NCBI GenBank assembly: GCA_021186555.1
Contig: JAJKFL010000005.1
Coordinates: 6,772,678-6,836,677 of the forward strand
From: Reticulitermes speratus
Lineage: Eukaryota > Arthropoda > Insecta > Blattodea > Rhinotermitidae
Direction of reading: 5' to 3'
Length of the DNA stretch: 64,000 nt
A model generated the notes under the pieces. The model was not told the DNA's origin. It saw only the letters and a program-made list of their open reading frames with translations, and searched no databases. Positions 10,556 to 21,300 of this stretch are shown here, piece by piece. The translations under genes were made by a program, and so were the position numbers. Within the stretch, counting starts at the first letter, position 1. Every line of letters starts with the position of its first letter.

Positions 10556-10839
10556 ATTCCAACTGCTGCCGATTTCAGTGGCCGTGCGGTCTAAGGCATG
10601 GGTCTGCGGCCGCTCGCTTACTAGGATTGTGGGTTCGAATCCCACCGGGGCATGGATGTCTGTCTCTTGTGAGTGTTGTGTGTTGTCAGGTAGAGGTCTC
10701 TGCGACGGGCTGGTCACTCGTCCAGAGGAGTCCTACCGAGTGTGGTGTGTCTGATTGTGATCGTGAAGCCTCGAAAAATGAGGCGGCCTAGGCCCCCAAG
10801 GGGCTGTCGAGCCATTGGAAAAAAAAAATTCCAACTGCT
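10556..10839 (+). mobile_element. SINE-A copy with 12-bp TSD
   Basis: A full SINE-A. The perfect TSD ATTCCAACTGCT occurs at 10556-10567 and 10828-10839, which defines the element as 10568-10827 including its A-rich tail. The head has CGATTTCAG in place of CGATCCCAG. Confidence 0.95.
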
Positions 10840-12780
10840 AAGGTTTACACAACGTCCAGTGATAGAACGTTTGCGAAAGACGAAACAAGAGACGGCAATA
10901 CAAGGGTGCCATGGAGATTGTTCTTGTGATTTATTTAACGAGAACCTAAGCCACGGCCTTCCAAAAGCGAAGCATGACTGTCGGCCATTCCACCGGTTAC
11001 GAAGCTCTACACCAGCCCAATATTTAGCGCACACCGAGCGATAAGAAGCAAGTAGACACGGGACATGAATTGGAATGCGCGTGCGCAAGGCTTTAAGGTG
11101 CATTAGCGTCAACAGAAATTTGCGCTTAAATAAAATTGAATTTGAAACCCCCCTCCATTACCTTATCCGCGTTAAAATTAAGTAAAACTGTTCTGTCAGA
11201 CGATAAATGGAACTGACTAGACAGGCTGGCAGCAAAATTCTAAAATTAAACAAAGCGGCAAGGAAGGCTAAAACGGAACAAATGCTTGTAGGACTGCATA
11301 TGGGCCTATAGTTTTGAATTAGCAATTAGGGCTACAGACAGCTTCGTTCAGTTGGTAACATCGTTATTAGGCGGAAGATTTAACGCAGTTATTTTAATTG
11401 ACATTGACTATACGACTTCTGGCAAAGGTTCTTGATTAATGTGTGGTCCGGACGCACTGCACTGTTGCCAAGAGTACAGTGGAAAGGAACTTACGCTCTT
11501 GACGATGACTTAGCCACAGTGTGCCGAATCAAATTACAGAGCTTAAGACAGTGTTTCAGCCAAGATTTAAACCTCTAAAGGCAGTTGGTAACGTAATACA
11601 TCTCTTTCAAGATCCATTAACAAAATATATACTAGTTACAAGAGGCCGTCTGCTTGACCTCATCTCTAGAAAGCCTCTTTTTTATGACACGGCATTGCTC
11701 AACACAAAGTGACAGAGGCTGAGCATCATGGCCGTCCAGGACATTATTATAAATAACCTGTTAGACTCTTTCAATATGAATATATTACGAGTACAAAGCG
11801 TTTAGGCATTTAAATAATAGTTGGTCCAAGAATGAGGCAGAAAGTTCCTCCGAAACGTCGGCAGTCACAATCCTACAGGATGTTAAATTCTGAATACAAT
11901 TTAAATCTAGCAACTTTATATCAGAATACAGTTCAGATTTGGCGCCACACACATGACGTAACAATTGAACAGACCTGACAACCAAAAACGCTCTTAATTG
12001 GAAATAACCTGTACTATGAGATGCATGCAACTGTTAGAAATATTTCAATAAATAATCCAACCACAAAGTCGCAACATTACACTGTTTGCCTCTGACAGAA
12101 GCCGAATTTCATGCTTGGGCAGCTCAGACAGAAAAATTATGAATTAAATCCTGAAAGGGCCAGGTGCAAAACCTCGTCCCGAAACGTAGAATATAATCTG
12201 TCCAATTGATACCCAGGGAGTCTCTATTGCGGCTAAGACAGTCGGAGTGTGAAGCTCATCACCGGCCCTATCATCACTGAGAATAATATTTTGAGCTCTT
12301 CACATTCAATACATGAGGTTTAGGCACAGGGATATTTTAAACTTCGATTCACGTAAAAATAAATGCATTAAATTAATACTCGTTTCGTCATCTCTTCGTC
12401 GATGGAAGCGTCACTCCTTTGCATGCGGATGGAATGGAATCAAAAGTTCCTCACAGCCATTTCTTTATCAATGGAGTAACTTACTTCAACTGGAGACAAC
12501 AATTAGGGATCAACTGCCATTAATCACATCAGGAATGAGATGTTGGGAACAAGCAAACCCTCTCTGCTGCGGTATTTTAAGGCTCGCCGCCCTGTATTTT
12601 AGACTGGGCCCCTCAAACAACAAACATAAAACAGGGGACTAAAGATACAGATACTTCGTATACGTTTTATCCGCTGCCACACTAACGATCTCAGCAAAAT
12701 AATGAATCTACTCCCTGCCACAGCTGACATTGTGTTAAATACAAAGAAATTCCGCGTTACGAAACCGGACTGTTCATCAT
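10840..12780. other. mostly unassigned sequence with two MITE-F core relics
   Basis: No gene was recognised. Short MITE-F core relics occur at about 11835-11870 (GTTCCTCCGAAACGTCGGC) and 12145-12190 (CTGAAAGGGCC ... CGTCCCGAAACGTAG). The rest shows no repeat that I can name. Confidence 0.5.
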
Positions 12781-12784
12781 CGTC

Positions 12785-12818
<34 letters not shown>
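12785..12818. repeat. (ATA)n microsatellite
   Basis: An uninterrupted trinucleotide repeat of about 34 bp. Confidence 0.95.
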
Positions 12819-12819
<1 letters not shown>

Positions 12820-12918
12820 CAACACCACAAGGCAAACATTAAGCCAGTTTACACAACATCCAGACAGAAGCGAAATTTGTTCTGCAGTTTTGCAGACATC
12901 CAGACACGAATCAAGATT

Positions 12919-13194
12919 CAGTCAGCAACTTCTTTTTTAATAAGGGCCCCCGTAGCAGATGCTACGGACGCACCGCAGCCTTAAGACGTACTTTTTTTCA
13001 CTTTTCCATGTAACGGAGAACCGATGGAATGAAACTGACAGGGAAAACCGAAGTACTCTAGGAAAACCCTGTCCCAGTGACACTTTGTCCACCACAAATC
13101 CCACATGGACTGATCCGTGATCAAACCCGGGTCTCCGCGGTGGGAGGCCAGCGACTAACAGCCTGAGCCATGGCACGGCCCAATCAGCAGCTTC
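12919..13194 (-). mobile_element. SINE-E copy 2
   Basis: The head is on the minus strand (GCCATGGCTCAGGCTGTTAG; B box GGTTTGATCAC). The body has CACTGGGACAGGG and TTTCATTCCATCGG, and the tail has CTTAAGGCTGCGGTGCGTCC. The near-match TSD CAGTCAGCAACTTC / CAATCAGCAGCTTC lies at 12919-12932 and 13181-13194 (12 of 14). Confidence 0.88.
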
Positions 13195-13699
13195 CTGTGT
13201 TCTGCAGCAGTGCAGACACGATCAACATCCGGTCAGCACTGTGCTAGGTCACAGAGGAGGTGAGTTACTAACATAACGATATAGAATGTAATATTTTGAC
13301 GAAAGACATTCCGTTGATTTACAGATTTCATTTACGTGAGAACACCATCAAACACAACAATACAGTTATTGTAAAAGATTATTTTGTTTACGGCGTGTAG
13401 CGTGTTGTAAAAGAAACATTGCTTTACAATAAATTTATTGTTTTGTTTGATGGTGTTGTCATTCAGTTGATCTCCCGCCCAGAACAACTCTATTTCAGTA
13501 TCCGCTTATCACACGAAGCAGTGTTGTTCCTTTTGACCTGGCATCTGAGGAGACTGGAGACAAAAACGGAGAGCCATCGCACGTTCCATTTAAGAAACGG
13601 GAGATAATATTAAAACGTATCTTAGGTAATGTGATGTGAAGATACGAACTTGTCCACAAACCTGACACGGCATTTTGTTCGTCTGAAATTGCCAAATGC
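13195..13699. other. unassigned sequence
   Basis: Contains a short inverted pair around 13325-13455 (ACACCATCAAACAAAAC-type motifs in opposite orientation) but no recognised gene. Confidence 0.4.
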
Positions 13700-13982
13700 A
13701 TATTGCTACGATGGATCGACCTCGGTGGACTAGTGGTTAGCGTGCTCGCCACTGGACCCAAGGTTCGCGGGTTCGATCCCGACCGAGGTCGATGGATTTT
13801 TTAAGGGTGATAAAAAATCCGGAGCACCGGAGGGGAAGTAAAGCCGTCGGCCAGTTGACCAGTCACCAACTGCCACGAATGCGCACGACTTAGTAACCTC
13901 GAAAAGAGGAGGCAAGAGCAGGCCCGGGCCCATATAGGGCTGTTGAGCCATGGTTATTATTATTATTATATTGCTACGATGG
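13700..13982 (+). mobile_element. SINE-D copy 1, short form, 15-bp TSD
   Basis: The tRNA-like head (GTGGACTAGTGGTTAGCGTG; B box GGTTCGATCCC) begins GACCTCGGT and ends ACCGAGGTC, so an acceptor-like stem of 9 pairs is intact. The body ends CATATAGGGCTGTTGAGCCA like one SINE-A subfamily, then a (TTA)n tail. The perfect TSD ATATTGCTACGATGG occurs at 13700-13714 and 13968-13982. It lacks about 100-150 bp of body seen in the copies at 26748 and 34526. Confidence 0.93.
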
Positions 13983-14164
13983 GCTGAACATGTCGATAGG
14001 ACGCAAGCGAGACCAGAAATGCATACAAAAATTTGGTGAGAATATCTGTAGAAGGTAGCACTATAAGCTTCGGCCTCAATACACTGTAATTTAATACAAT
14101 TGCATGCTAAAATATTTGCTACGTTTTTCGACACAACTGCATAATATTCAGGTGTCCTATCAAA

Positions 14165-14575
14165 ACCCTGTTGATAGTATCAACTTACTATTAAAAGGAT
14201 AAACAAACTACTGACAGTATCAGCAACGTATTGACAGTAGCAACAAACTTTTGAAAGTATAAACTACTGACAGTAACAGAAACGTATTGACAGTATCAAC
14301 AAATTATTGAAAGTATACACTACTGACAGTATCAGCAACGTATTGACAGTATCAACAAACTATTGAAAGTATAAACTACTGACAGTAACAGAAACGTATT
14401 GACAGTATCAACAAACTATTTAAAGTATAATCTGTGGTCTTTTGGGTGATTACACGGCGTCGTGAGGTAAAAGTATAAACTACTGACAGTATCAGCAACG
14501 CATTGAAAGTATCAACAAACTATTTCAAGTATAAACAAACTACTGACAGTATCAGCAACGTGCTGACAGGACTAA
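14165..14575. repeat. 56-bp tandem repeat interrupted by a MITE-F fragment
   Basis: A 56-bp unit (TATTGACAGTATCAACAAAC ... CTACTGACAGTAACAG) repeats with phase points at 14221, 14277, 14333 and 14389, then resumes at 14493 and 14553. The break at 14430-14470 (GGTCTTTTGGGTGATTACAC, GGCGTCGTGAGGTAAA) matches a MITE-F arm end. Confidence 0.85.
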
Positions 14576-14607
14576 CTAACTATTGGCTGACTAACTACCT
14601 AACCAAC

Positions 14608-14945
14608 CAACTAACTCCATGGAGCAGAGTCCTTCCTCAGGAGCTAACAGGTCCTCAGACAGTCAAGAAATTCCCCTTATTTTATGGAACCCGAAGGTTC
14701 ATTACCGCATTCACAAGAGTCCGCCACCTGTCCCTATCCTAAGCGAGATCAATCCAGTCTATGCCACTTATTGAAGATCAATTTTATTATTATCCTCTCA
14801 TCTATGCTTAGGTCTTCCCAGTGGTCTCCTTCCCTCAGGTCTTCCCACCCAAATCCTGTATGCACTTCTGTCCCCCACGCGTGCCACATCCCCCGCCCAT
14901 CTCATTCCTCTTGTTTTGATCGCCCAAACAATATTTGGTGATGAG
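14608..14945 (-). pseudogene. LINE-2 family ORF2 C-terminal fragment and 3' UTR
   Basis: On the minus strand the translation gives RGMRWAGDVARVGDR then YRIWVGRPEGRRPLGRPKHR, the classic basic C-terminus of an insect non-LTR retrotransposon ORF2. It is followed by frame-broken DWID...DRWRTL-type sequence and a 3' UTR containing GAACCTTCGGGTTCCAT-type sequence. Stops and frameshifts show it is dead. Related copies lie at 50350-50510 (minus), 50600-50955 (plus), 60345-60490 and 6100. Confidence 0.8.
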
Positions 14946-15204
14946 TGCAAACAAAATACTGACAGTATCAACAAGCAATTTACACTGCAATCCAACAAAT
15001 TTGTAACAAAGCAAAGAAACCAGTTCCGAAAAGCACAACCATCATTACGTCAGAAATTTCGTAAAATTGTATAATTACTATTTATGGTTTCCTAACACAT
15101 AATTGAACGTTGTGTCCTTACGAGGATGCTTGGCTGTCTATAAATACACTTGCAAACACAAAATCATTCTCCAGTGGAGGTGAAAAATTTATGCCGACAT
15201 AATC

Positions 15205-15637
15205 CACAGTTTTCCATTTTTTTCCTATGGCTCGACAGCCCTATATGGGCCTGGGCCTCCTCGTTTCGTCGAGGTTTCGTGATCACACACATTTGAGACA
15301 CACCACAGTCGGTAGGACTCCTCTGGACGAGGGACCAGTTCGTCGCAGACCTCTACCTGGCAACACACAACACTCACAAGAGACAGACATCCACGCCCCC
15401 AGTGGGATTTTTTTTTTTTTTACTAATTCCTGGGTTTTCCCCTTTGATCCATTTTTGTTCTGTATTAATCCTTTTTTAGTCCTTTTCATGTCACTTACGG
15501 TCCACAACCGACTTTTTACAACACAACACAAACATCCATGCCCCCGGTGGGATTCGAACCCACGATCCTAGTAAGCGAGCGGCCGAAGACCCACGCCTTA
15601 GACCGCACGGCCACTGGGATCAGCACAGTTTTCCATT
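15205..15637 (-). mobile_element. composite SINE: A body + A' body with one A head, one TSD
   Basis: Read on the minus strand: SINE-A head (B box GGTTCGAATCCC), A' body, poly(A) (T run at 15410-15421), then AATCCCACTGGGGGCG and an ordinary SINE-A body and tail without its own head. The TSD CACAGTTTTCCATT occurs at 15205-15218 and 15624-15637 and encloses the entire chimera. The tail has CCTATATGGGCC as in SINE-D. Confidence 0.9.
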
Positions 15638-16317
15638 AAGTTGTTAAATATTTGATCCACTTGCCGTTCTATCTGTGGACTCGCTGTTATTCATTTTAGT
15701 CTCTAATGGTGTACACTGCAAAAATATTTTGGTTCTATTCATTGTAACACTACAGTTTTTCTCTCCTATATTCTGAGCAAGGCTCATTTGATTCTACTAA
15801 GTGCCTAAAACATTATCTCTTCGGAAACTTTTACGTGTACAACACAGGACCACAAATCAATGCGCCCTACAATAAACGTGGTATACATCCAATAGGTACA
15901 TTCTACCGGCCCCTAACACTGTGTGTGTTGTGGTGATATTGGTGGTCTCTATGATACTGATTGTTACTCTTTTGTGTACTGCTATGCAGTTGGTGCTGCC
16001 ACCTACGTCTGTTGCACTGATTAAAGTTTCTGTAACCGGGTTGTATTCGTCTACTGGTTCCATTCGAACACGTTTTCTCCAATGCCGCACGAGAAATAGG
16101 ACATTTCTCCTCCGTATTCATGTCTGATTTCTTTCTGTTGGTTCGCAATGTATCTAATGCGTCGCTGGTGTCTGGAATCCACACTAACTTAACTTGATAA
16201 CTTGATGTTTCTTTATTGTGTCTTATTGCTTGCAAAGGTTTCCTAAAGCGAGTTTGAGCACAACCACCCGTCTGGCCCATATACGGTATAGCCTATAATG
16301 CGACCTATCGTGTACGA
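15638..16317. other. unassigned sequence
   Basis: No element or gene was recognised. Overlapping open frames on both strands (15857-16280) lack familiar motifs. Confidence 0.45.
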
Positions 16318-16600
16318 TAATAATAATAATAATAATAATAATCACCCAGTCTGTCTTACGACAGGCCCACAGCTTCTTCCAAAGCGAGTTCTCCAGACAG
16401 TGCGATCTAGTGCTTCCTCTTTCAATTTACAGTATCCTCTCGTTTCCTTAAGGTCTTCTCGTCTTCTAGATGTTTCTATCCTTCCTTCTCTATTTCTTTC
16501 AATAACGTGTTTCAGAAGGCAGTTCCTACGCAAGATGTGATCAATCCAATTAGCCTCCTTTCGTTTTATTGTATGTAGGAAAAGACAGTAAACTCCAAGT
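16318..16600 (-). pseudogene. LINE-1 family ORF2 C-terminal fragment with (ATT)n tail
   Basis: On the minus strand: HTIKRKEANWIDHILRRNCL, LLKHVIERN, then KEEALDRTVWRTRFGR and GPVVRQTG, followed at once by an (ATT)n run (16318-16342). This shows the 3' end structure of the element: a microsatellite tail in place of long poly(A). It has an internal deletion relative to the 57.6 kb copy and is 5'-truncated. Confidence 0.85.
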
Positions 16601-16697
16601 CTTTTAAGGTAATATATCCGCAGGGCCTTCACGGACACAAAAGTTAAAGAAGTAGAGGTTTTCCTGTCCACGCCATAAAGACATATAGGAGGAACAG

Positions 16698-17020
16698 AGG
16701 AATAGCTACACTAATTCTTAGCTTCGGCACTAGGTCAAGATAAGCGGTCAAATTCACGTCCCGGCCGCTTAACCCCCGGGAAAGAACGGGCACCCATTGA
16801 TAGGAGTCTGGGCGGGCCCCAGTGCCGGTGTAAACCGTTTTGAAGAAGAGAAAAATCTCCTCCCTTTGCCCGTTTCCCATTGAATAAGAGGCTGGGTGGG
16901 CCCCAGAGCCGGTCTTGACGTTTTGGAGAAGACAGAAATCTCTTGCCCCTACCGGAATTCAAATCCCGGACCGTCCAGCACGTAGCGTTACTATACCGAC
17001 TGAGCTATCCTGGCTCCCTC
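16698..17020 (-). mobile_element. SINE-B, diverged, with internal duplication
   Basis: The head at the right reads GCCAGGATAGCTCAGTCGG with a damaged B box (GGGATTTGAATTCC). The segment with CCCATTGATAGGAGTCTGGG and GTTTTGAAGAAGAGAAAAAT is repeated downstream as CCCATTGAATAAGAGGCTGG and GTTTTGGAGAAGACAGAAAT. The element therefore contains a partial duplication of about 85 bp. Confidence 0.8.
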
Positions 17021-17583
17021 ATGGGATGCGAAACACTAGGAAACGTTTCAACCAAAACAGCAGGTGGTCCAGCCGAGAATGGAACCCGATACCACCGGAA
17101 GTGCTCAAGTTAATATGATAAACGTGTGTATAGCAAAGAAATGTGAAATAAGATACGCCTATTGACTGGTTTGTTGTTCTGTTGGCTAAGGAACTCCGTA
17201 AAGCGATGAAGACTCCGCTCATGAACGTTATCAGCCCTCGGCAGTCACAGCTGTTACGCTTACGACGCAATAAACGTAATGTAACTCGGCCCGAAACGCA
17301 TGTTCTGCACCCCGCACCCCCCCCCCCCCCTGTGCACTGCAATAAGCACTTCACTCACACCCACTGACACGCAGTTCCGTCCCAACTAAAGCAATCCTAT
17401 GAATTCTCACAGAAGTACAGCACAACGTGTCACGTCCATTCGACAGACACCATTTTGTGTCAGAGCGAGGCAGTCTAGCTAGTGTCACCAAGAAGTCAGC
17501 CCGACATCTGCAGGCAAATACTTCAAACAACAGTTCGACGACTTCCGTCACAGCTCTCCACACATCACCGTACACAGCTGCCC
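17021..17583. other. unassigned sequence with poly(C)
   Basis: No gene recognised. A run of 14 C lies at 17317-17330. Confidence 0.5.
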
Positions 17584-17839
17584 TTTTTTTCCATGACACA
17601 ACAGCCCCTAGTGGGCCAGGGCTTCCTCATTATCGAGGCTTCACGATTACACTCACACACACCACACTCGGTAGGACTCCTCTGGACGAGTGATCAGCCC
17701 GACGCAGAGACCTCTACCTGACAACAAACAACACTCACAAGAGAAGTCCATCAATGCCCCCGGCGGGATTCGAACCCGCAATCCGAGACAGCGAGAGGCC
17801 GCAGACCCACGCCTTGGACCGCGCAGCCACTGGGATCGG
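17584..17839 (-). mobile_element. SINE-A copy
   Basis: Full SINE-A on the minus strand (head GATCCCAGTGGCTGCGCGG, B box GGTTCGAATCCC, A-rich tail at 17584-17590). Flanks ACACAGCTGCC and ACATAGCTGTC may be a decayed TSD. Confidence 0.88.
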
Positions 17840-17974
17840 AACATAGCTGTCTTTACACCGAATAATATGTACCTGCAGTTGATACGGCATCGTTAAATAA
17901 CCTACAGAACTGAATTATCTTGTTATGGCTACTCCTCACTGCAACTGCTTTAGGACCTATGGCGTGGTCTGTAT

Positions 17975-18028
17975 AATTAAGGACAGGGGTCTGCAAACTA
18001 CTTTAGAGACGGGCCGGAAAGTAAATAC
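17975..18028 (+). mobile_element. hAT-like terminus fragment
   Basis: ACAGGGGTCTGCAAACTACT resembles the CAGGGGTCGGCAAACT terminus common to hAT-family MITEs. It is broken at once by the pogo-like MITE that follows. Confidence 0.4.
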
Positions 18029-18214
18029 AATCGAACTCGGGTTATAACGTCATGAAAGGGGCTGAACATTTTGTGTCGTTATAAACGAGTGTCGTAATCA
18101 AGCAGCATAATGTTATGGTTAACAGTGAGGAATTAATTGGTACCACAGAATATCTGACGCTATAGACGAGGATTAGTGTAAGGCGATGTCGTTATAACCG
18201 GCTTCGACTGTACT
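18026..18214. mobile_element. pogo-like MITE-G copy 1
   Basis: Inverted ends: ATCGAACTCGGGTTATAACG at the left, and on the right TGTCGTTATAACCGG followed by TTCGACTGTA. The interior shares GAGGAATTAATTGGTA and CACAGAATATCT with the copies at 21408 and 37550. About 185 bp, non-coding. The CAGTCGAAC-TATAACG terminus points to the pogo/Tigger group. Confidence 0.75.
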
Positions 18215-18221
18215 TTAAGAC

Positions 18222-18500
18222 TTCGCGGGCACTGCACTACAAGCCGGAAGGTAGCGGGTTCGATTCCCGATGATGTCATTGTAATTTTTCATTGACATAA
18301 TCCTTTCGGTCGCATTATGGCCCTGAGTTCGACTCAGCCTCTAACAGAAATGAGAATATTTCCTGGGGGGTAAAGGCGGCCGGTGCGTAGGGCTGACAAC
18401 CTTACCACCTTCATATGCCGATTGTCTAGAAATCTGGGAGCCTCAACCTCCTGGAGCCCTTAGGGCCTGTCCAGGCCTGTAATGGGATTGCTTTGCTTTA
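18222..18500 (+). mobile_element. SINE-C copy 3
   Basis: A head missing its first bases (GCACTGCACTACAAGCCGG; B box GCGGGTTCGATTCCCG), then the full body with GTAAAGGCGGCCGGTGCGTA and the GGCCTGTCCAGGCCTG 3' hairpin. It abuts MITE-G copy 1. Confidence 0.9.
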
Positions 18501-20399
18501 TATACTCGTATCTTCATGTTTACTTATATATCTTCCAATTAGTATTCTCTGGTTTTTCGGATTTTTGGCTAAATATATATGTTTCTCCTCTTCCTCCTTC
18601 CCCCATTCCTCCTGCTCGCCCTCCTCATCCTCTCCCCATTGTCTAAAACGGCTGACTTCTTTCACTCTGTGTACGTCCTTTCGTCACCGCATACACGGCA
18701 CCAGGGGAATTTGAACCTGCAACGTTGGCGACATTGTCAGCCCAACACTTTGTGCATCGTGACACAGCACGATGGTACAATATTAAAATATCTCTCGTAT
18801 CGAAACGTAATTACTACAAACTGTGAACTGTATGATCTACATTTAAGAGCCAAGTTAACAAGGCAGAAGCACAAAAAAAACACAGACTCTGTTTTCTAGT
18901 TGTTACAAAGTCTATGGAGTTTCTTTATGTTTATTGTATTTGGATGCATTCATAAGACATCGTAAAAAAAAGCTATAAAGTAGCATGAAACTTCAACAGA
19001 AATGAGCTCTGTTGTGTGTTGTGTGGAATGCCAGAAAGCCCAAGACACAAGGTAGGGAATTCTGAAGCCTAAATGGAACCAACAATCGTGCTTTCTCTGT
19101 ACATTCACAGACCATCAGTTTTATGACCTCTAGAAACAGAACTGACTTTCCGCAAACATTACTCTTCGTATTACAATGATTCGAAGACAATGAGAAATGG
19201 GGCATCGAAGTTCCGAATATCCTGGATGTACGCGTGACAAAGGCACCAGCGTGCCGTTTTAAGGCCTGGTAGTTCGTTGTACAGACATATAGAGAGGTAC
19301 GTCATTTTATTAGGCGCGTTCGCAATATTGCGAAAAGCGACTACTAGCTTCATGCTGCCTGTCCGTCCGTACGGAACTCGGCTCCCACTGGACCGATTTT
19401 CATGAAATTTGGTATTTTACAATCTTTCGAAAATCTGTCGAGAAAATTCAAGTTTCATAAAAATCTGACACGAATAAAGGGTACTTTACATGAATACCTA
19501 TGTACATTTATGATAATATCTCGCTGCATTCTTCTTAGAATGAGAAATGTTTTCAGACAAAAGTTGTAGAGAAAATCAAAACACGCATTTTATATTCAAT
19601 AATTTCTTCCCCGAAAATCGTGCCGTTTATGAGATAATATGGAAAAATATGGTACAGCCAGACAGGCCACATATGACAATATAATACGGCGCATGCGCTT
19701 TGCATGTTGGATAACTAAGGCTACAGACACACACTAAGAATATGTAATGCTTATTGCTTTCCCACGGCAACAACGGTTACGCGAACGCGCCTCAATGTTA
19801 CGTTTATACGTACATTGCCTGTCTTCTCTGATTTCGATTAGTTGTGTCCCTGCATCTCATAATATCCACTTTAATTAGTATCAGACAAGGATGCTCAGGT
19901 GTACTTGCCTTATTTCTTTCCTTGAAAGTCTTCTTTTTTTACTCGGGAAGTTCTAAACTTCAAGCCTTTGACTGCTTGAACACTTCCGGCATTCGGAGCG
20001 ATTTTCTTAACAACTCATTACAAAATTATGTTAAGATGTATCAAAATAGGACGGTATACGAATGATTAGGATGGATAAAGGAAGAACAGAATTAAGTTTG
20101 TCTTACTACAAAACTTGTAACCTTAAGCCTACAAAAACAGAAACAGTAGTCCAATTAAAGGAAGTTCAAAACGACGTTGACTTGATTTTGATTCTCCCAG
20201 GGGCAAACTTCTAATCGATTTAACAACAACAACAACAAAAAAAAACAGATTATAGTACTCAGTATCTGCTGTTCATCCATAACATTATGTTAGGGAACTT
20301 GAATCGTGCTGGTGGAAAAGTTTTCTTCTCTACCGGCGTACCACATGTAAATGCCAAACGTTCTGAGTCCGTCCTTCCCAATCTTATTCACTGCAGTTC
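18501..20399. other. unassigned sequence
   Basis: About 1.9 kb without a recognised gene. The stretch 19360-19640 (GACCGATTTTCATGAAATTT, AAAGTTGTAGAGAAAATCAA) has the style of a dispersed insect repeat, but I cannot name it. Confidence 0.45.
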
Positions 20400-20677
20400 C
20401 CTTGACCTGTCCCCCCCCCCCCATGGCGCAACAGCCCCTAGTGGGCAAGGGCCTCCTCATTACTGAGGCTTCACGATCACACTCAGACACACCTCACTCG
20501 GTATGACTCCTCTGGACAAGTAATTAACCCGACGCAGAGACCTCTACCTGACAAAACACAACATTCATAAGATAGACATTCATGCCCCCGGTGGGATTCG
20601 AACCCACAATGCCAGCAAGCGGACGGCCGCAGACCCACGCCTTAGACCGTACGGCCACTGGGATCGGCCTTTACCTG
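20400..20677 (-). mobile_element. SINE-A copy with C/G tail
   Basis: Full SINE-A on the minus strand. The near-match TSD CCTTGACCTG / CCTTTACCTG lies at 20400-20409 and 20668-20677. At the 3' end, where other copies have poly(A), this one has 12 G (12 C on the plus strand, 20411-20422). Confidence 0.88.
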
Positions 20678-21235
20678 CCTGCCCCTAGCAAATTATCGGA
20701 ACATTTACAGTGACCAGACGAGTGGCTTTATTCCTGGCAGGGGCAACATTCTTTTCGTTCTCCAAAAGTCTCGACTGTCTATGGGGCCCAGGCAGCCCCC
20801 TATTCATTTATCACCGGGGGTTCCCCCCTGAGTACAGAGGCCCTGGCATTAGGCTGATCATCACCTCCACCTAGTGCCGAGGTCAAGAATTCAAGGAGTC
20901 ATACCTCCAGTCCCACTATGCCTTCAAGGCATGGGGGACAACTTCATATTAATTATAACATTTGCAAGTGATGCTTTTGAACCACCGTTTCCAGACACAA
21001 ATAAGTCTCCGGTTTACGTCGGAGACGCTTTTAACGGCGGCGTAAACAGAAACAATGTGAATGGCAAATCAATCCTCGGCTGCAGTCATACTGAAAAATT
21101 ACTTTAAACTAAATTTATTGCTTTACAGGTTAACGAAGTACCTCGGACACAGCCCCTGTATCACTTTTTGTGATGTCCGCAGTTAGTTAATGTCTTATTT
21201 CAATATTTGTCACAGTAAACAAAACACTTCTCGCA
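20678..21235. other. unassigned sequence, possibly decayed SINE-B body
   Basis: Positions 20770-20935 (GGGGCCCAGGCAGCCCCCTA, CACCTCCACCTAGTGCCGAGG) loosely resemble a SINE-B body but are too decayed to delimit. No gene was found. Confidence 0.4.
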
Positions 21236-21247
21236 TGCACTGTTTAT

Positions 21248-21300
21248 TTTCTCTACATGTTTCGGCCACGTACGCCGGACATCATCATGTAGAAATTACA
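21248..21300 (-). other. hammerhead-like block, decayed
   Basis: On the minus strand: ATGATGA, then a GC hairpin (GTCCGGCGTACGTGGCC), then GAAACATGTAGAG. The first core base is changed from C to A. TTTCTAC upstream and GTAGAGAAA downstream are complementary. No foldback partner was found nearby. Confidence 0.4.

Noticed and set aside
19330-19640. Named transposon based on the GACCGATTTTCATGAAATTT stretch
   Set aside because: It looks like a dispersed insect repeat, but I cannot assign termini or a family from sequence alone.
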